64,000 nucleotides of DNA from Curvibacter sp. CHRR-16 (GCF_018474005.1 NZ_JAHCSH010000002.1:124001-188000), one strand, 5' to 3'; positions 16,688-25,547 are shown, counted from the first letter of the stretch. Numbers and translations are program-made. The notes: generated by a model from the sequence alone, not told the origin.

Positions 16688-17314
16688 TTAAAAAAGATCC
16701 ACAGAACCGCCTGCCGTTTTGGTAGCGACTACAGCGGCATTGCCGCGTCGCTCTTCGACAACCAAGCTTTCTGGATGTGCATGTGCCAGCCGTTTGACCA
16801 GCGCTTTTCCCAAAACAGGGAAGAAGCATACTTTACGCGGATGGATGTCCATCACATCACGCGAAACAATCGGGATACGCTCCGTAGCGAGATAGTCCAA
16901 AACAAAATTGGTGTTGCGCTCCCCCACATTCATGGTGGTAAAGCCCGCCATCACTTGACCACCACCAAAAATCTTTGCCTGCAAAGTCTCGCGGGTGGCC
17001 CCCATTTTGAGCATTTCGTTGATGAGCAACTCCATGGCGTAAGAGCCAAAACGACCACTGCCCTGCCCACCTCCATCACCATCAGGCAGCATGAAGTGAT
17101 TCATACCACCGACACGGGCCCGTGAGTCCCACAAGCACGCTGCGATGCAAGAGCCCAGCACCGTCATGATCACGATGTCTTGATTGGCCACGAAATACTC
17201 ACCCGGTAGCACTTTGACCGCATCGTACTGAAAGTGGTGGTCGAAATAAAAAAACGAAGCCTCCCCTGGCTTGCGCGGCTGGGCTTTGAGCTGGTCAATT
17301 CTCGAATTGCTCAC
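16688..17314 (-). CDS. cheD: Chemoreceptor glutamine deamidase
   Basis: A 208-residue CheD. The conserved core is TVLGSCIAACLWD (catalytic cysteine in GSC) and GGMNHFMLPD (catalytic histidine), followed by KIFGGGQVMAGF and NVGERNTNF. CheD deamidates glutamines in chemoreceptors and can be docked by CheC or CheY-P elsewhere. The start is a GTG at 17314 with AAAGGTG upstream. The C-terminal tail GGSVDLF resembles the last residues of the CheZ-like protein at the head of this operon (AGSIELF). Confidence 0.95.
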   Translation of the reverse strand: MSNSRIDQLKAQPRKPGEASFFYFDHHFQYDAVKVLPGEYFVANQDIVIMTVLGSCIAACLWDSRARVGGMNHFMLPDGDGGGQGSGRFGSYAMELLINEMLKMGATRETLQAKIFGGGQVMAGFTTMNVGERNTNFVLDYLATERIPIVSRDVMDIHPRKVCFFPVLGKALVKRLAHAHPESLVVEERRGNAAVVATKTAGGSVDLF

Positions 17315-17349
17315 ACAACACCTTTATGGGTTACAGCGGTCAAAGGCCG

Positions 17350-18186
17350 TTAGCCTCCAACTCGGGAATACACGGTTTTTCCTCTCAGATGGAAAAGGTC
17401 GCGGGAATCGCTGAAGTTCTCAGCATGCCCAACGAACAGCAAACCACCTGGCTTCATCACTCGATGGATCTTGGCCAATACCTTGCGCTGGGTTTCCGCA
17501 TCAAAGTAAATCATCACGTTGCGGCAGAAAACGACATCAAATGCCTCACGAAATGGCCAGTTGTCTTCTATCAAATTCACAATCATGAAATCGATAGAGT
17601 CACGCAACTCGGGCTTCGCACGCACCAAACCCGAGTTGCTTCCCTTGCCGCGCAAAAAGTATTTTTTCGCCATGCCATCGGGCACGGTTTTGAGAGCATC
17701 AAAGTTATAGATTCCATTTTTGGCAGTGGCCAAAACCTTGGAATCGATGTCACTGGCGGTGAGTTTGAAATGGTCACGCCCCAGCATTTCGGTCGCTGTC
17801 ATGGCCAACGAATAAGGCTCTTCACCAGTAGAAGCCGCGCTGCACCAGATTTTGCAAACACCACGGTCGAAAGACTCTGTGTGCAAGTAGTCACGCAACA
17901 CATCAAAGTGGTGGTTTTCTCGGAAAAAGGAAGTGAGGTTGGTAGTCAGTGCATTGATGAACTCTTGCCACTCAGCACCACCCGAAGACTCCAACCAACC
18001 CAAGTATGCACTGAAGCTTTTATGGCCTGTCTCTCGCAATCGTCGAGACAGGCGACTGTAGACCATGGCTTTTTTGCCATCGTGCAGACTGATCCCAGCC
18101 TTCTGGTAGATCAATTTCTGCACATGGGTGAAATCAGCCCCCGTCCATGCGAACTCATGCTCCTGCAAGTCGGTATCAGAAAGCAT
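17350..18186 (-). CDS. cheR: Chemotaxis protein methyltransferase
   Basis: A 278-residue CheR. The N-terminal helical domain (about 15-80) begins at DFTHVQKLIYQKAGISL. The SAM-dependent methyltransferase domain follows, with the SAM motif CKIWCSAASTGEEPYSLAM near residue 105-125 and DVVFCRNVMIYFD near 220. It methylates glutamates of chemoreceptors. No TPR extension is present. It lies 35 bases upstream of cheD and 30 bases downstream of cheW. Confidence 0.95.
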   Translation of the reverse strand: MLSDTDLQEHEFAWTGADFTHVQKLIYQKAGISLHDGKKAMVYSRLSRRLRETGHKSFSAYLGWLESSGGAEWQEFINALTTNLTSFFRENHHFDVLRDYLHTESFDRGVCKIWCSAASTGEEPYSLAMTATEMLGRDHFKLTASDIDSKVLATAKNGIYNFDALKTVPDGMAKKYFLRGKGSNSGLVRAKPELRDSIDFMIVNLIEDNWPFREAFDVVFCRNVMIYFDAETQRKVLAKIHRVMKPGGLLFVGHAENFSDSRDLFHLRGKTVYSRVGG

Positions 18187-18216
18187 TGGCTGATTCCGAA
18201 AGATGGATAAAACCCA

Positions 18217-18702
18217 TTACTCGCCCAGAGTCACGAGACCCATGCCAGGGTCATCCATCAATTTTTCGATATCGAGCAGAATCAGCATGCGCTCACCAAT
18301 AGAACCCAGGCCCATGACAACAGAGCTGTCAATCACGCTGTCAATTTCGGGAGCGGGTTTGAGTCCGTCAGTGGGAATTTCCATCACATCGCTCACAGAG
18401 TCCACTACGACGCCAACGATGCGACTGCGCAGATTGAGCACGATCACTACGGTGAACGTGTTGTACTCTGCTTTGGGACAATGGAACTTCAGGCGCATGT
18501 CAACAATAGGAACAATCGTTCCACGCAGGTTAACAACGCCTTTGATGAATTCGGGGGCATTGGCGACACGGGTTGGTGGTTCGTACCCTCGAATTTCCTG
18601 TACTTTCAGGATGTCAATGCCGTACTCTTCTTGATCAAGTTTGAAGGTCAGGTACTCGCGTACACCACCTGCATTCGCTACTGTTTCATTTGCTTTTTCC
18701 AT
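18217..18702 (-). CDS. cheW: Chemotaxis coupling protein
   Basis: A 161-residue single CheW domain (SH3-like) with EYLTFKLDQEEYGIDILKVQEIRGY at the start of the fold, and GVVNLRGTIVPIVDMRLKF, which is the family hallmark. It bridges chemoreceptors and CheA. The ATG at 18702 is preceded by GAGGAG; the TTG one codon upstream is not needed. It lies 20 bases after cheA. No chemoreceptor gene separates cheW from cheR, so the receptors are encoded elsewhere. Confidence 0.95.
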   Translation of the reverse strand: MEKANETVANAGGVREYLTFKLDQEEYGIDILKVQEIRGYEPPTRVANAPEFIKGVVNLRGTIVPIVDMRLKFHCPKAEYNTFTVVIVLNLRSRIVGVVVDSVSDVMEIPTDGLKPAPEIDSVIDSSVVMGLGSIGERMLILLDIEKLMDDPGMGLVTLGE

Positions 18703-18722
18703 CAAGCACTCCTCGTCTTGAA

Positions 18723-20876
18723 TTAGTGACGTGTGCGGCGAACCAAAGCACCGGTATCCAAAATCAACGCGACCTTGCCATCACCCAAGATGGTGGCACC
18801 CGACACGTTGGGCACTTTTTTGTAGTTGGTTTCCAAGTTCTTCACTACAACTTGCTGTTGTCCCAACAGCTCATCGACTAGCAAAGCCACTCGCCCGCCC
18901 TCTGCCTCAACCACCACCATGATGTCGCTTGAACGCTCGAAATCAAAGCGAGGGATTTGGAAGACTTTCTCCAATTCAATCACTGGCATGTACTCTTCAC
19001 GCACTTTGACCAACTGGGAACCTTGGCCCACAGTAGACAAGGCATCAGACTTGACTTGGAAGGATTCAACCACAGAGGACAAGGGCAAGATGTAAACCTC
19101 TTCACCTACACCCACAGACATACCATCCATAATGGCCAAAGTCAGTGGCAAGCGCACAGAAACTTTGGTGCCATAGCCCTCGGCAGAGTCAATTTCTACC
19201 GTGCCATTCATGGCTGTGATGTTTCGTTTGACAACATCCATGCCTACTCCACGGCCAGAAATATCAGTCACAACATCTGCAGTCGAAAAGCCTGGTGCAA
19301 AGATGAGTTGCCAAACCTCTTGGTCGGACATCTGATCGGATACTTCTAATCCACGTTCACGAGCCTTGCTCAAAATTTTGTTACGTGAAAGGCCACGACC
19401 ATCGTCGCGCACCTCAATCACGATGGAACCACCTTGGTGTGAGGCTGACAGAGTGATAGTGCCAGTTTCGGCTTTGCCTGCAGTCAATCGGTCTGCAGGC
19501 AATTCAATTCCATGGTCACAGCTATTGCGTACCAAATGGGTCAATGGGTCAGTAATTTTTTCCACCAAGCCTTTGTCCAATTCGGTCGCTTCACCGTGTG
19601 TCACAAAGTCCACTTTTTTGCCCAACTTGCCAGCCAAGTCGCGCAGCATGCGGGGGAAGCGGCTGAACACGATAGACATGGGGATCATGCGAATCGACAT
19701 TACAGACTCTTGCAAGTCGCGTGTATTGCGATCCAAATCTGCCAAGCCCGCCAAGAGTTGCTGGTGCACTGCAGGATCCAAAGCACGGCTGTTTTGAGCC
19801 AACATCGCTTGGGTAATAACCAATTCACCAACCAAGTTAATCAGCTGATCAACCTTGCTGATTGCAACGCGGATGGTGGCGGCTTCCGGCTGCGCAGCTG
19901 GGGGCACATTAACACCAGCAGTTTTGGCTGCAACTGGTGGAGCCTTCACCTCTACTGCGACTTCAGTAGCAACGGGCACCGCTACGGGGGCCGCAGGTAC
20001 TACAGCTGGGGAGGCCGCAGCGGTCACTGGCGCCCCAGGCAAACCGGGGGATCCATCAAAGAAACCATAACCAGCCTCTTCCCCAGCAGCAGCAGTTTGA
20101 GAAGCCGTAACTGGCGCTGCGACCGAGGCAGCAAGATCCTCAATGGCCACCTTTTCACGTGCCACGTGAAAGGCGAACAGATCCAATAAATCGTCGTTGG
20201 TAGAACTTGTTTTAGCCTGGAAAATGCGGGATGTGGCCGATGACTCTAACGGCTCAATCGTTCCAAGACCAGGTATGTCACGGAACAAGTCCTGAATTGC
20301 ATCTGCTAGCTGCGGCTTTTCCAAGGGCCCAATGGTGATGCGAATGGTGCGCACCCCACCAACTGCGACAGGTGCCACAGGAGCTGCCTGCACCTGCGGC
20401 GCTGCGACCTTGGCTTCCACTTTAGCTTCTGCTTTGGGTGCAGAAGGCTCTAGAGCACCACCGCTGGCCAACACGCTGATGCGCTTAACCAAGTCTTCGG
20501 TAGCTGGAGCTTCACCTTCATCTCCAGCTTGGTGGCGCGCTAGCAAACTACGAGATATGTCTGCAGACTCCAGCAACACATCGACCATGCTAGCGTTGGC
20601 TTGCAACTCGTGGCGCCGCAGCTTGTCAAGCAGCGATTCCATATGGTGCGTCAACTCTGCGACATCAGCAAACCCGAAGGTCGCTGCACCGCCCTTGATA
20701 GAGTGAGCGCAACGGAAAATGCCATTGAGCTCTTCGTCATCGGCGGTTTCCAAGTTCAGATTCAAGAGCATGTGCTCCATCTGATCAAGGTTTTCTCCAG
20801 CTTCCTCAAAAAAGATTTGATAAAACTGACTGAGATCGAAATCTCCACCGGCGCTTTCTTGGTGCATATCTGCCAT
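18723..20876 (-). CDS. cheA: Chemotaxis histidine kinase
   Basis: A 717-residue CheA with the normal domain order. P1 HPt (1-110) has the phospho-acceptor His58 in CAHSIKGGAATFGF. An alanine/proline-rich linker contains the short P2-like region (about 170-250). P3 dimerisation begins near 335 (RVAISKVDQLINLVGELVI). The P4 ATPase has the N-box LVRNSCDHGIE and G-boxes EVRDDGRGLS and SGRGVGMDVV. P5, CheW-like, is at the C-terminus. The GTG two codons upstream is too close to the GGAG site, so the ATG at 20876 is chosen. Confidence 0.96.
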   Translation of the reverse strand: MADMHQESAGGDFDLSQFYQIFFEEAGENLDQMEHMLLNLNLETADDEELNGIFRCAHSIKGGAATFGFADVAELTHHMESLLDKLRRHELQANASMVDVLLESADISRSLLARHQAGDEGEAPATEDLVKRISVLASGGALEPSAPKAEAKVEAKVAAPQVQAAPVAPVAVGGVRTIRITIGPLEKPQLADAIQDLFRDIPGLGTIEPLESSATSRIFQAKTSSTNDDLLDLFAFHVAREKVAIEDLAASVAAPVTASQTAAAGEEAGYGFFDGSPGLPGAPVTAAASPAVVPAAPVAVPVATEVAVEVKAPPVAAKTAGVNVPPAAQPEAATIRVAISKVDQLINLVGELVITQAMLAQNSRALDPAVHQQLLAGLADLDRNTRDLQESVMSIRMIPMSIVFSRFPRMLRDLAGKLGKKVDFVTHGEATELDKGLVEKITDPLTHLVRNSCDHGIELPADRLTAGKAETGTITLSASHQGGSIVIEVRDDGRGLSRNKILSKARERGLEVSDQMSDQEVWQLIFAPGFSTADVVTDISGRGVGMDVVKRNITAMNGTVEIDSAEGYGTKVSVRLPLTLAIMDGMSVGVGEEVYILPLSSVVESFQVKSDALSTVGQGSQLVKVREEYMPVIELEKVFQIPRFDFERSSDIMVVVEAEGGRVALLVDELLGQQQVVVKNLETNYKKVPNVSGATILGDGKVALILDTGALVRRTRH

Positions 20877-20911
20877 AGTCACTCTCCGTATTACTTGCGG
20901 CTGAAGGCTTG

Positions 20912-21274
20912 TTAGCCAATCACCTTCTTGATCACATCAATCAAGCGCGCCGGATCAAAAGGTTTTACCAGCCAACCTGTTGCACCTGCCGCGCGCCCTG
21001 CCTGCTTCATCAAATCACTGGATTCGGTAGTCAGCATCAGGATGGGAATCGTTTTGAATTGCTCATGTTCTCGCAATTTGCGTGTCAAACCCAAGCCATC
21101 CAAACGCGGCATATTTTGGTCCGTCAACACCAAATCGAATTTCTGTGCGAGAGCTTTCTCGTAGGCATCCTGCCCATCGACGGCTTCCACAACTTGATAG
21201 CCAGCGCCAGTCAAGGTAAAGGAAACCATTTTTCTCATGGATGGAGAGTCATCGACTGCGAGTATCACTGGCAT
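20912..21274 (-). CDS. CheY-like single-domain response regulator
   Basis: A 120-residue receiver domain. The acidic pair is at Asp8-Asp9, the phospho-acceptor at Asp52 (VLTDQNMPRLDG), the conserved Thr in MLTTES and the Lys in LVKPFDP. It sits immediately upstream of cheA in the same operon, while a second CheY (43859) sits with cheZ. Sequence does not settle which one binds the motor; this one may act as a phosphate sink or adaptor. The gene follows the CheZ-like gene by 32 bases. Confidence 0.92.
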   Translation of the reverse strand: MPVILAVDDSPSMRKMVSFTLTGAGYQVVEAVDGQDAYEKALAQKFDLVLTDQNMPRLDGLGLTRKLREHEQFKTIPILMLTTESSDLMKQAGRAAGATGWLVKPFDPARLIDVIKKVIG

Positions 21275-21306
21275 GGATTGCTCCGAATAATCTGTAGATC
21301 AATTAG

Positions 21307-21756
21307 TTAGAAAAGCTCAATTGAGCCTGCGTCCATTTCATCTTGTGTAACAGGATTTGGTCTTTCCGGCACCTGTTCTACAAAAGGAACTGCTTCCCCA
21401 TCTTCACGCCCCATGCTTTCTGAGGCAAGTCTGTAGGCGCAACCTTGCAATATTTTCGAAGTATGAACGATAAGCTGAGATGCCATATCTTGGAACTGCA
21501 ATTCCGTGACTGCAGCACGCAAAATTTCTTTTGCCTTTTCAATTTCCTCTATATCCGCTGCCAACTGGGAAGCAGCAGCCAAACGAGAGCTGGCTGTTGT
21601 AAAGCGCTCCATCAAATTTTCCATGGTGTGCGCTAACAAGCCATCCAAGCGAGCCAAGTCATGCACAACCACCAACAGTGAATCTTGTACCTCGGCCACC
21701 AGCATTACGGGCAATTGCACCGCAGGCGGGGAAGAATTGGTCTGTGTTGGATCCAT
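21307..21756 (-). CDS. CheZ-like small helical protein, putative CheY-P phosphatase
   Basis: A 149-residue, almost wholly helical protein with no clear family name. Residues about 20-110 form two long amphipathic helices. The second contains LQFQDMASQLIVHT (87-100). Its Asp90-x3-Gln94 spacing equals the catalytic Asp/Gln pair of CheZ (AQDFHDLTGQ in the true CheZ at 44251, Asp138/Gln142). A flexible acidic tail ends in AGSIELF, resembling the CheD tail and in the place where CheZ has its CheY-binding tail. Start ATG at 21756 has a good AGGAG site; the frame opens at a TTG at 21771. First gene of the che operon. Phosphatase activity is inferred; similar QFQD motifs occur in other chemotaxis-related helical proteins. 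Confidence 0.75.
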   Translation of the reverse strand: MDPTQTNSSPPAVQLPVMLVAEVQDSLLVVVHDLARLDGLLAHTMENLMERFTTASSRLAAASQLAADIEEIEKAKEILRAAVTELQFQDMASQLIVHTSKILQGCAYRLASESMGREDGEAVPFVEQVPERPNPVTQDEMDAGSIELF

Positions 21757-21818
21757 TAGTTCGCTCCTCAATGCGTACGTTTATACCAACTCAAAGTAAG
21801 CTTGTGAACCACCATCAT

Positions 21819-21835
21819 TGCTATCGACGATAGCA
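21819..21835. promoter_or_regulatory. Perfect 17-bp palindrome between divergent che and kinase genes
   Basis: TGCTATCG-A-CGATAGCA is a perfect inverted repeat around a single central base, 51 bases before the kinase start (21887) and 62 bases before the CheZ-like start (21756). It is a plausible operator for a dimeric regulator, possibly the NarL-type protein encoded at 23016. No T-run follows on either strand, so it is unlikely to be a terminator. Confidence 0.45.
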
Positions 21836-21886
21836 GACGATCGAATAAACGCCACATGGAGCATCCTCTTTGAAGCGAGATGTTTT

Positions 21887-23023
21887 ATGCTGCTACATGA
21901 TAGCGACAAATATCCTCCTATAGATCGTTCGATAAAGCTCGTGAACATCCTCCATATCGAAGACTCTGCGTTAGATCATGCTCTATTTAAGCGTGCGTTA
22001 GCCGCTTATGGAATCAATGCAATTGTCATGCATGCCAGCACATTAGATGCTGCCTGCACCTCTTTACAAAAAAACCATTGTGATGTCGTCGTTGTCGATT
22101 ACAGGCTGGGGGATTTCAATGCCATTGATGTGTGGAATGAAGCCACATCAATGGCATGTACAGCCCCATTCATTTTGCTATCAGGCGCCATTGGTGAAAC
22201 AGCCGTAGCCCAAGCCCTGCGAACAGGGATTCACGACTTCGTTCACAAAGATGATTTGCACACCATTGGTCGTGTAATTGAACGCACGCTGGCTTGGCAA
22301 AAATTACAAACCGAAAAGAAAAAAACAGATGCAGCGCTGCAGCAGTCACAACAACAAATTGCAGAACTGGTGCAGCACTTACAAAAAATTGCTGAAGACG
22401 AGCGCACAGCATTCGCTCGAGACCTGCATGACGAAATAGGTGGCACCCTGACCGCGACGCGATTAGAGCTTGCATGGTTGCAGCGCCACGTGAATGATGC
22501 GCAATTCAAAGCGCATGTGGATGCAGCCTGTCTGCTGGTGCAAAACGCCACCTTGGCCTGCCAACGCATCATGCAAGAGCTACGCCCCCCTGTGTTGGAC
22601 GATGGCCTAACCACCGCTGTGGAGTGGCTTGCACGTGGCCATGAGCAGCGCAATAGCAGTCCTGTTCACTTGCGTGTACCACCATCACTCGCCACACTGC
22701 CCGAAAACGTCATGCTCGCGGTCTACCGCACTGTGCAAGAAGCACTGACGAATGTGAGCAAATATGCCTATGGCTCCAGTGTGCAAATTGACCTAGAAAA
22801 CAGTGGTGGAGCACTGACCGTTGAGATTTCGGATAACGGTCCAGGCTTCAGCCCCGAAGCGCGCAGCAAACCCTCTTCATATGGCCTGCGTGGCTTGCAA
22901 GAACGCGCCCAAGCGGTGGGTGGATGGCTAGACATTCACTCCACACTCGGTCGCGGAACCTGTTTGACCTTGACGATTCCATTGAGTATGGCGAACGATA
23001 ACTTGGAGGGTTTGGATGATTGA
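21887..23023 (+). CDS. Soluble hybrid: receiver domain fused to NarL-type histidine kinase
   Basis: A 378-residue protein without signal peptide or membrane segment. Residues about 17-135 are a receiver domain with Asp71 as likely acceptor (VVVVDYRLGDFN), acidic residues in HIEDS and Lys in HKDD. A short coiled coil follows (140-175). The HisKA_3 dimerisation domain has His181 in RDLHDEIGGTLTATRLEL, and the HATPase domain has TVQEALTNVSKYA and EISDNGPGF. Such kinases phosphorylate NarL/FixJ regulators, and one overlaps it by 8 bases downstream. Receiver first and no sensor suggests input from another phosphorelay. Start at 21887 (MLLHDSDK) is chosen for a GCGAGA site; the frame is open from 21818. 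Confidence 0.88.
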   Translation: MLLHDSDKYPPIDRSIKLVNILHIEDSALDHALFKRALAAYGINAIVMHASTLDAACTSLQKNHCDVVVVDYRLGDFNAIDVWNEATSMACTAPFILLSGAIGETAVAQALRTGIHDFVHKDDLHTIGRVIERTLAWQKLQTEKKKTDAALQQSQQQIAELVQHLQKIAEDERTAFARDLHDEIGGTLTATRLELAWLQRHVNDAQFKAHVDAACLLVQNATLACQRIMQELRPPVLDDGLTTAVEWLARGHEQRNSSPVHLRVPPSLATLPENVMLAVYRTVQEALTNVSKYAYGSSVQIDLENSGGALTVEISDNGPGFSPEARSKPSSYGLRGLQERAQAVGGWLDIHSTLGRGTCLTLTIPLSMANDNLEGLDD

Positions 23024-23645
23024 TGTCATCATCTGTGATGACCACGCAATGATCCGGCGTGGCATTCGAGACACTTTGACAGAAGCCGTGGATTTGCGCG
23101 TTCTGGCTGAGGCAGGCAACTACGGCGAACTGAAAGAACAACTACGCCAACACCCATGCCATGTGGTGGTATTGGACATCAACTTACCTGGGCGCAGTGG
23201 CTTGGAGACACTGAGCAGCATCCGAGAAAGCTATCCAGAGGTCAAAGTGCTGATCGTCTCCATGTACCCTGAAGAGCAATACGCCATCAAAGCACTCAAG
23301 CTGGGAGCCTTTGGCTATCTCAACAAAGCAGATGATCCTGCTCAATTAATCGATGCCGTGCGCACCGTGGCGCAAGGTCGCAAATTCCTCACGCCCGCGC
23401 TATCAGAACTGCTGGTGACGCAGCTGTCCTCCCCCGTTCCACAAGCCCCACACGATGCACTGTCCGATCGAGAAATGCAAACGCTATTGCTTATCGCCCA
23501 AGGCAAAAAACTCTCCGATATTGCCGATGAATTGGCTTTGAGTCCCAAGACAGTCAGCGTCTATCGCGCCCGTCTGCTGGAAAAACTGCATCTTTCCAGC
23601 AATGCAGAATTGGCCGTGTACGCGATTCGGAACCAGCTAGTGTGA
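23016..23645 (+). CDS. NarL/FixJ-type response regulator
   Basis: A 209-residue regulator. The N-terminal receiver (1-120) has Asp8-Asp9 and acceptor Asp54 (VVVLDINLPGRSG). The C-terminal LuxR-type helix-turn-helix (about 145-205) has LSDREMQTLLLIAQGKKLSD and LSPKTVSVYRARLLEKL. It overlaps the kinase gene by 8 bases, so the two form a cognate pair. Its targets are not known. Location between the chemotaxis and export-gate operons makes motility genes plausible targets. It converges on fliR with a 7-base gap. Confidence 0.92.
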   Translation: MIDVIICDDHAMIRRGIRDTLTEAVDLRVLAEAGNYGELKEQLRQHPCHVVVLDINLPGRSGLETLSSIRESYPEVKVLIVSMYPEEQYAIKALKLGAFGYLNKADDPAQLIDAVRTVAQGRKFLTPALSELLVTQLSSPVPQAPHDALSDREMQTLLLIAQGKKLSDIADELALSPKTVSVYRARLLEKLHLSSNAELAVYAIRNQLV

Positions 23646-23652
23646 AGCAACA

Positions 23653-24429
23653 CTAAGCCCCAAACATGGCCACCAGCTTGCCCATCAAAATATTGAAGGG
23701 ATCAAGCATGTCAGGCAACACCAGTGCGATAGCCAGCATTCCCACCACCAAGGTAATAGGAAAACCAATCGCAAAAATATTCATTTGAGGGGCTACACGA
23801 GAAATAACGCCTAAGGCCATATTGGTAAACATCAGAACCCCGACCACAGGCAGTGCAATCCAAAAGGCCGAGGCAAACAACTCTGCCCCAAGTTTGTAGA
23901 TTTCAAGCCCCTGCAGACGGGGCAAAAAATCCACTCCTACAGGGATGTAGGCAAAGCTATTGGCTACAGCCCCTAGCACTAGCACATGGCCATTGAGCAC
24001 TACAAAAAGCAAGGCGGTGAGTTGCGTGAACATGCGTGCAACAGCACTGGACTGGCTATTCATGGCCGGATCAAAGAAGGCTGCGAAATTGAGTCCCATC
24101 TGGAATCCAATGATTTCCCCAGCCAGCTCCATCACCCCAAACAACAATCGAACCACAAACCCAATCGCCAAACCCACCACCACCTGCTGCGTAGCAATCG
24201 CCACTGCACTGGGGTCATTCAGGCCATATACCGGGGCACTGGGCAAAATAGGAGCAATGGCCACAGCCACCAAAAAGGACAAGCCTATGCGCACCCTTAT
24301 GGGCACAGAACGTGATGACAACACCGGAGCCGAGGTAAAAACGGCCAAAATGCGCAAAAAAGGCCAGAAGATAGGCGCCACCCAAGCCGCTATCTGCGCC
24401 TCATCAAAAGTGAATGGTGGCACGCGCAA
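23653..24429 (-). CDS. fliR: Flagellar export gate protein FliR
   Basis: A 258-residue integral membrane protein of the FliR/SpaR/YscT family with about six hydrophobic segments (for example ILAVFTSAPVLSS, IGLSFLVAVAIAPIL, VVVGLAIGFVVRLLFG). It forms the export gate core with FliP and FliQ. The start is a TTG at 24429 or, in frame, a GTG at 24423; upstream GGGG may serve as the ribosome site. Last gene of the long fliF-R run, ending near the convergent response-regulator gene. Confidence 0.93.
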   Translation of the reverse strand: MRVPPFTFDEAQIAAWVAPIFWPFLRILAVFTSAPVLSSRSVPIRVRIGLSFLVAVAIAPILPSAPVYGLNDPSAVAIATQQVVVGLAIGFVVRLLFGVMELAGEIIGFQMGLNFAAFFDPAMNSQSSAVARMFTQLTALLFVVLNGHVLVLGAVANSFAYIPVGVDFLPRLQGLEIYKLGAELFASAFWIALPVVGVLMFTNMALGVISRVAPQMNIFAIGFPITLVVGMLAIALVLPDMLDPFNILMGKLVAMFGA

Positions 24430-24444
24430 TACCCCAAAGGGCCA

Positions 24445-24714
24445 TCAGAGCAGCATGCTGGGAATGGCCTCAATCATGCGCTTGAGGTACTCGACCAGCA
24501 TGGTCAACATCCATGGCCCGGCTATCGCAAATACAGCCACTACAGCGATCAATTTGGGGACGAAGGCCAAAGTCGCTTCATGGATTTGGGTCACGGCTTG
24601 AAACAAACTCACCAACAATCCCACCAACAGGGCAACACCCAAGATAGGGGCGGAAATCATCAGCATCATCAACAGGGCTTGCTGCCCCAGTGTCAAAACC
24701 ATCTGAGCATTCAT
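24445..24714 (-). CDS. fliQ: Flagellar export gate protein FliQ
   Basis: An 89-residue protein of two transmembrane helices, typical of FliQ: TLGQQALLMMLMISAPILGV and a second near KLIAVVAVFAIAGPWML, with FQAVTQIHEATLAFVPK between them, which is the family marker. The ATG at 24714 is preceded by AAGGAG and gives the standard length; the frame opens further upstream (24780) but that would overlap fliP and add an unrelated N-terminus. Confidence 0.95.
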   Translation of the reverse strand: MNAQMVLTLGQQALLMMLMISAPILGVALLVGLLVSLFQAVTQIHEATLAFVPKLIAVVAVFAIAGPWMLTMLVEYLKRMIEAIPSMLL

Positions 24715-24734
24715 GGCGACTCCTTGCTGCAGCG

Positions 24735-25547
24735 CTACTGCACAAAACTGGCGACCAATGAGCCAACCAATAGATTCCACCCATCGGCCAGTACAAACAA
24801 CATCAGCTTGATGGGCAAAGCCACCAGTACGGGTGACAACATCATCATCCCCAAAGACATCAGCACACTGGCCACCACGATATCGATGACCAAAAAGGGA
24901 ATGAAGATCATGAAACCAATTTGGAAAGCTGACTTGAGCTCACTGATCACAAAAGCGGGCACCAACACCCGCATAGGCGCAGTGTCGGACTTCACATCGG
25001 ATGGCAACTTGGCCAAACGGGCAAACAGCATGAAATCTGACTGCCGAGTTTGTTTGATCATGAAAGCCCGCATAGGTACTTCGGCTTTTTGAATAGCCAC
25101 TTCAAATGGCATTTGACCCTGGCTGTATGGCAGATAGGCATCCTCGTACACCTTGTCCAAGGTAGGCCCCATAACAAACAGTGTGAGGAACAAAGACAAA
25201 CCAATCACAACTTGGTTAGGAGGAGCTGATTGGGTTCCCAATGCTTGGCGCAGCAAAGACAACACAATGACGATGCGAGTGAAGCTCGTCATCATCAGTA
25301 CCACCGCAGGAATGAAAGACAGTGCTGTGAAAAACAGCAGTGTCTGAATAGGGACTGAGAAATTCAGTCCGCCATTGCCCGAACCCACCAACAAGGGCAA
25401 TTGGCCTTGGTTTGGCACACCTGTCTGAGCTTGTGCCCATGCCACGCCAGCTATGCCGCATAGCAACAACGACAGCAACACTGCGCGAGAGCCTGTGCGG
25501 CTATAAGCCCCCATTTTTTTCAACAATACGGTCAAGCTACGTCCCAT
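24735..25547 (-). CDS. fliP: Flagellar export gate protein FliP
   Basis: A 270-residue FliP with an N-terminal signal-like segment (about 20-40, ending AWAQA) and four further membrane helices. The family signatures are [26 protein letters not shown] and [11 protein letters not shown]. It pairs with FliQ, FliR and FlhB in the export gate. An alternative ATG (MGAYSRTG) lies 33 bases in. It overlaps fliO by 11 bases. Confidence 0.95.
   Translation of the reverse strand: MGRSLTVLLKKMGAYSRTGSRAVLLSLLLCGIAGVAWAQAQTGVPNQGQLPLLVGSGNGGLNFSVPIQTLLFFTALSFIPAVVLMMTSFTRIVIVLSLLRQALGTQSAPPNQVVIGLSLFLTLFVMGPTLDKVYEDAYLPYSQGQMPFEVAIQKAEVPMRAFMIKQTRQSDFMLFARLAKLPSDVKSDTAPMRVLVPAFVISELKSAFQIGFMIFIPFLVIDIVVASVLMSLGMMMLSPVLVALPIKLMLFVLADGWNLLVGSLVASFVQ

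Noticed and set aside
17326-18210. 294-codon plus-strand frame
   Set aside because: Antisense to cheR, which has unmistakable methyltransferase motifs.
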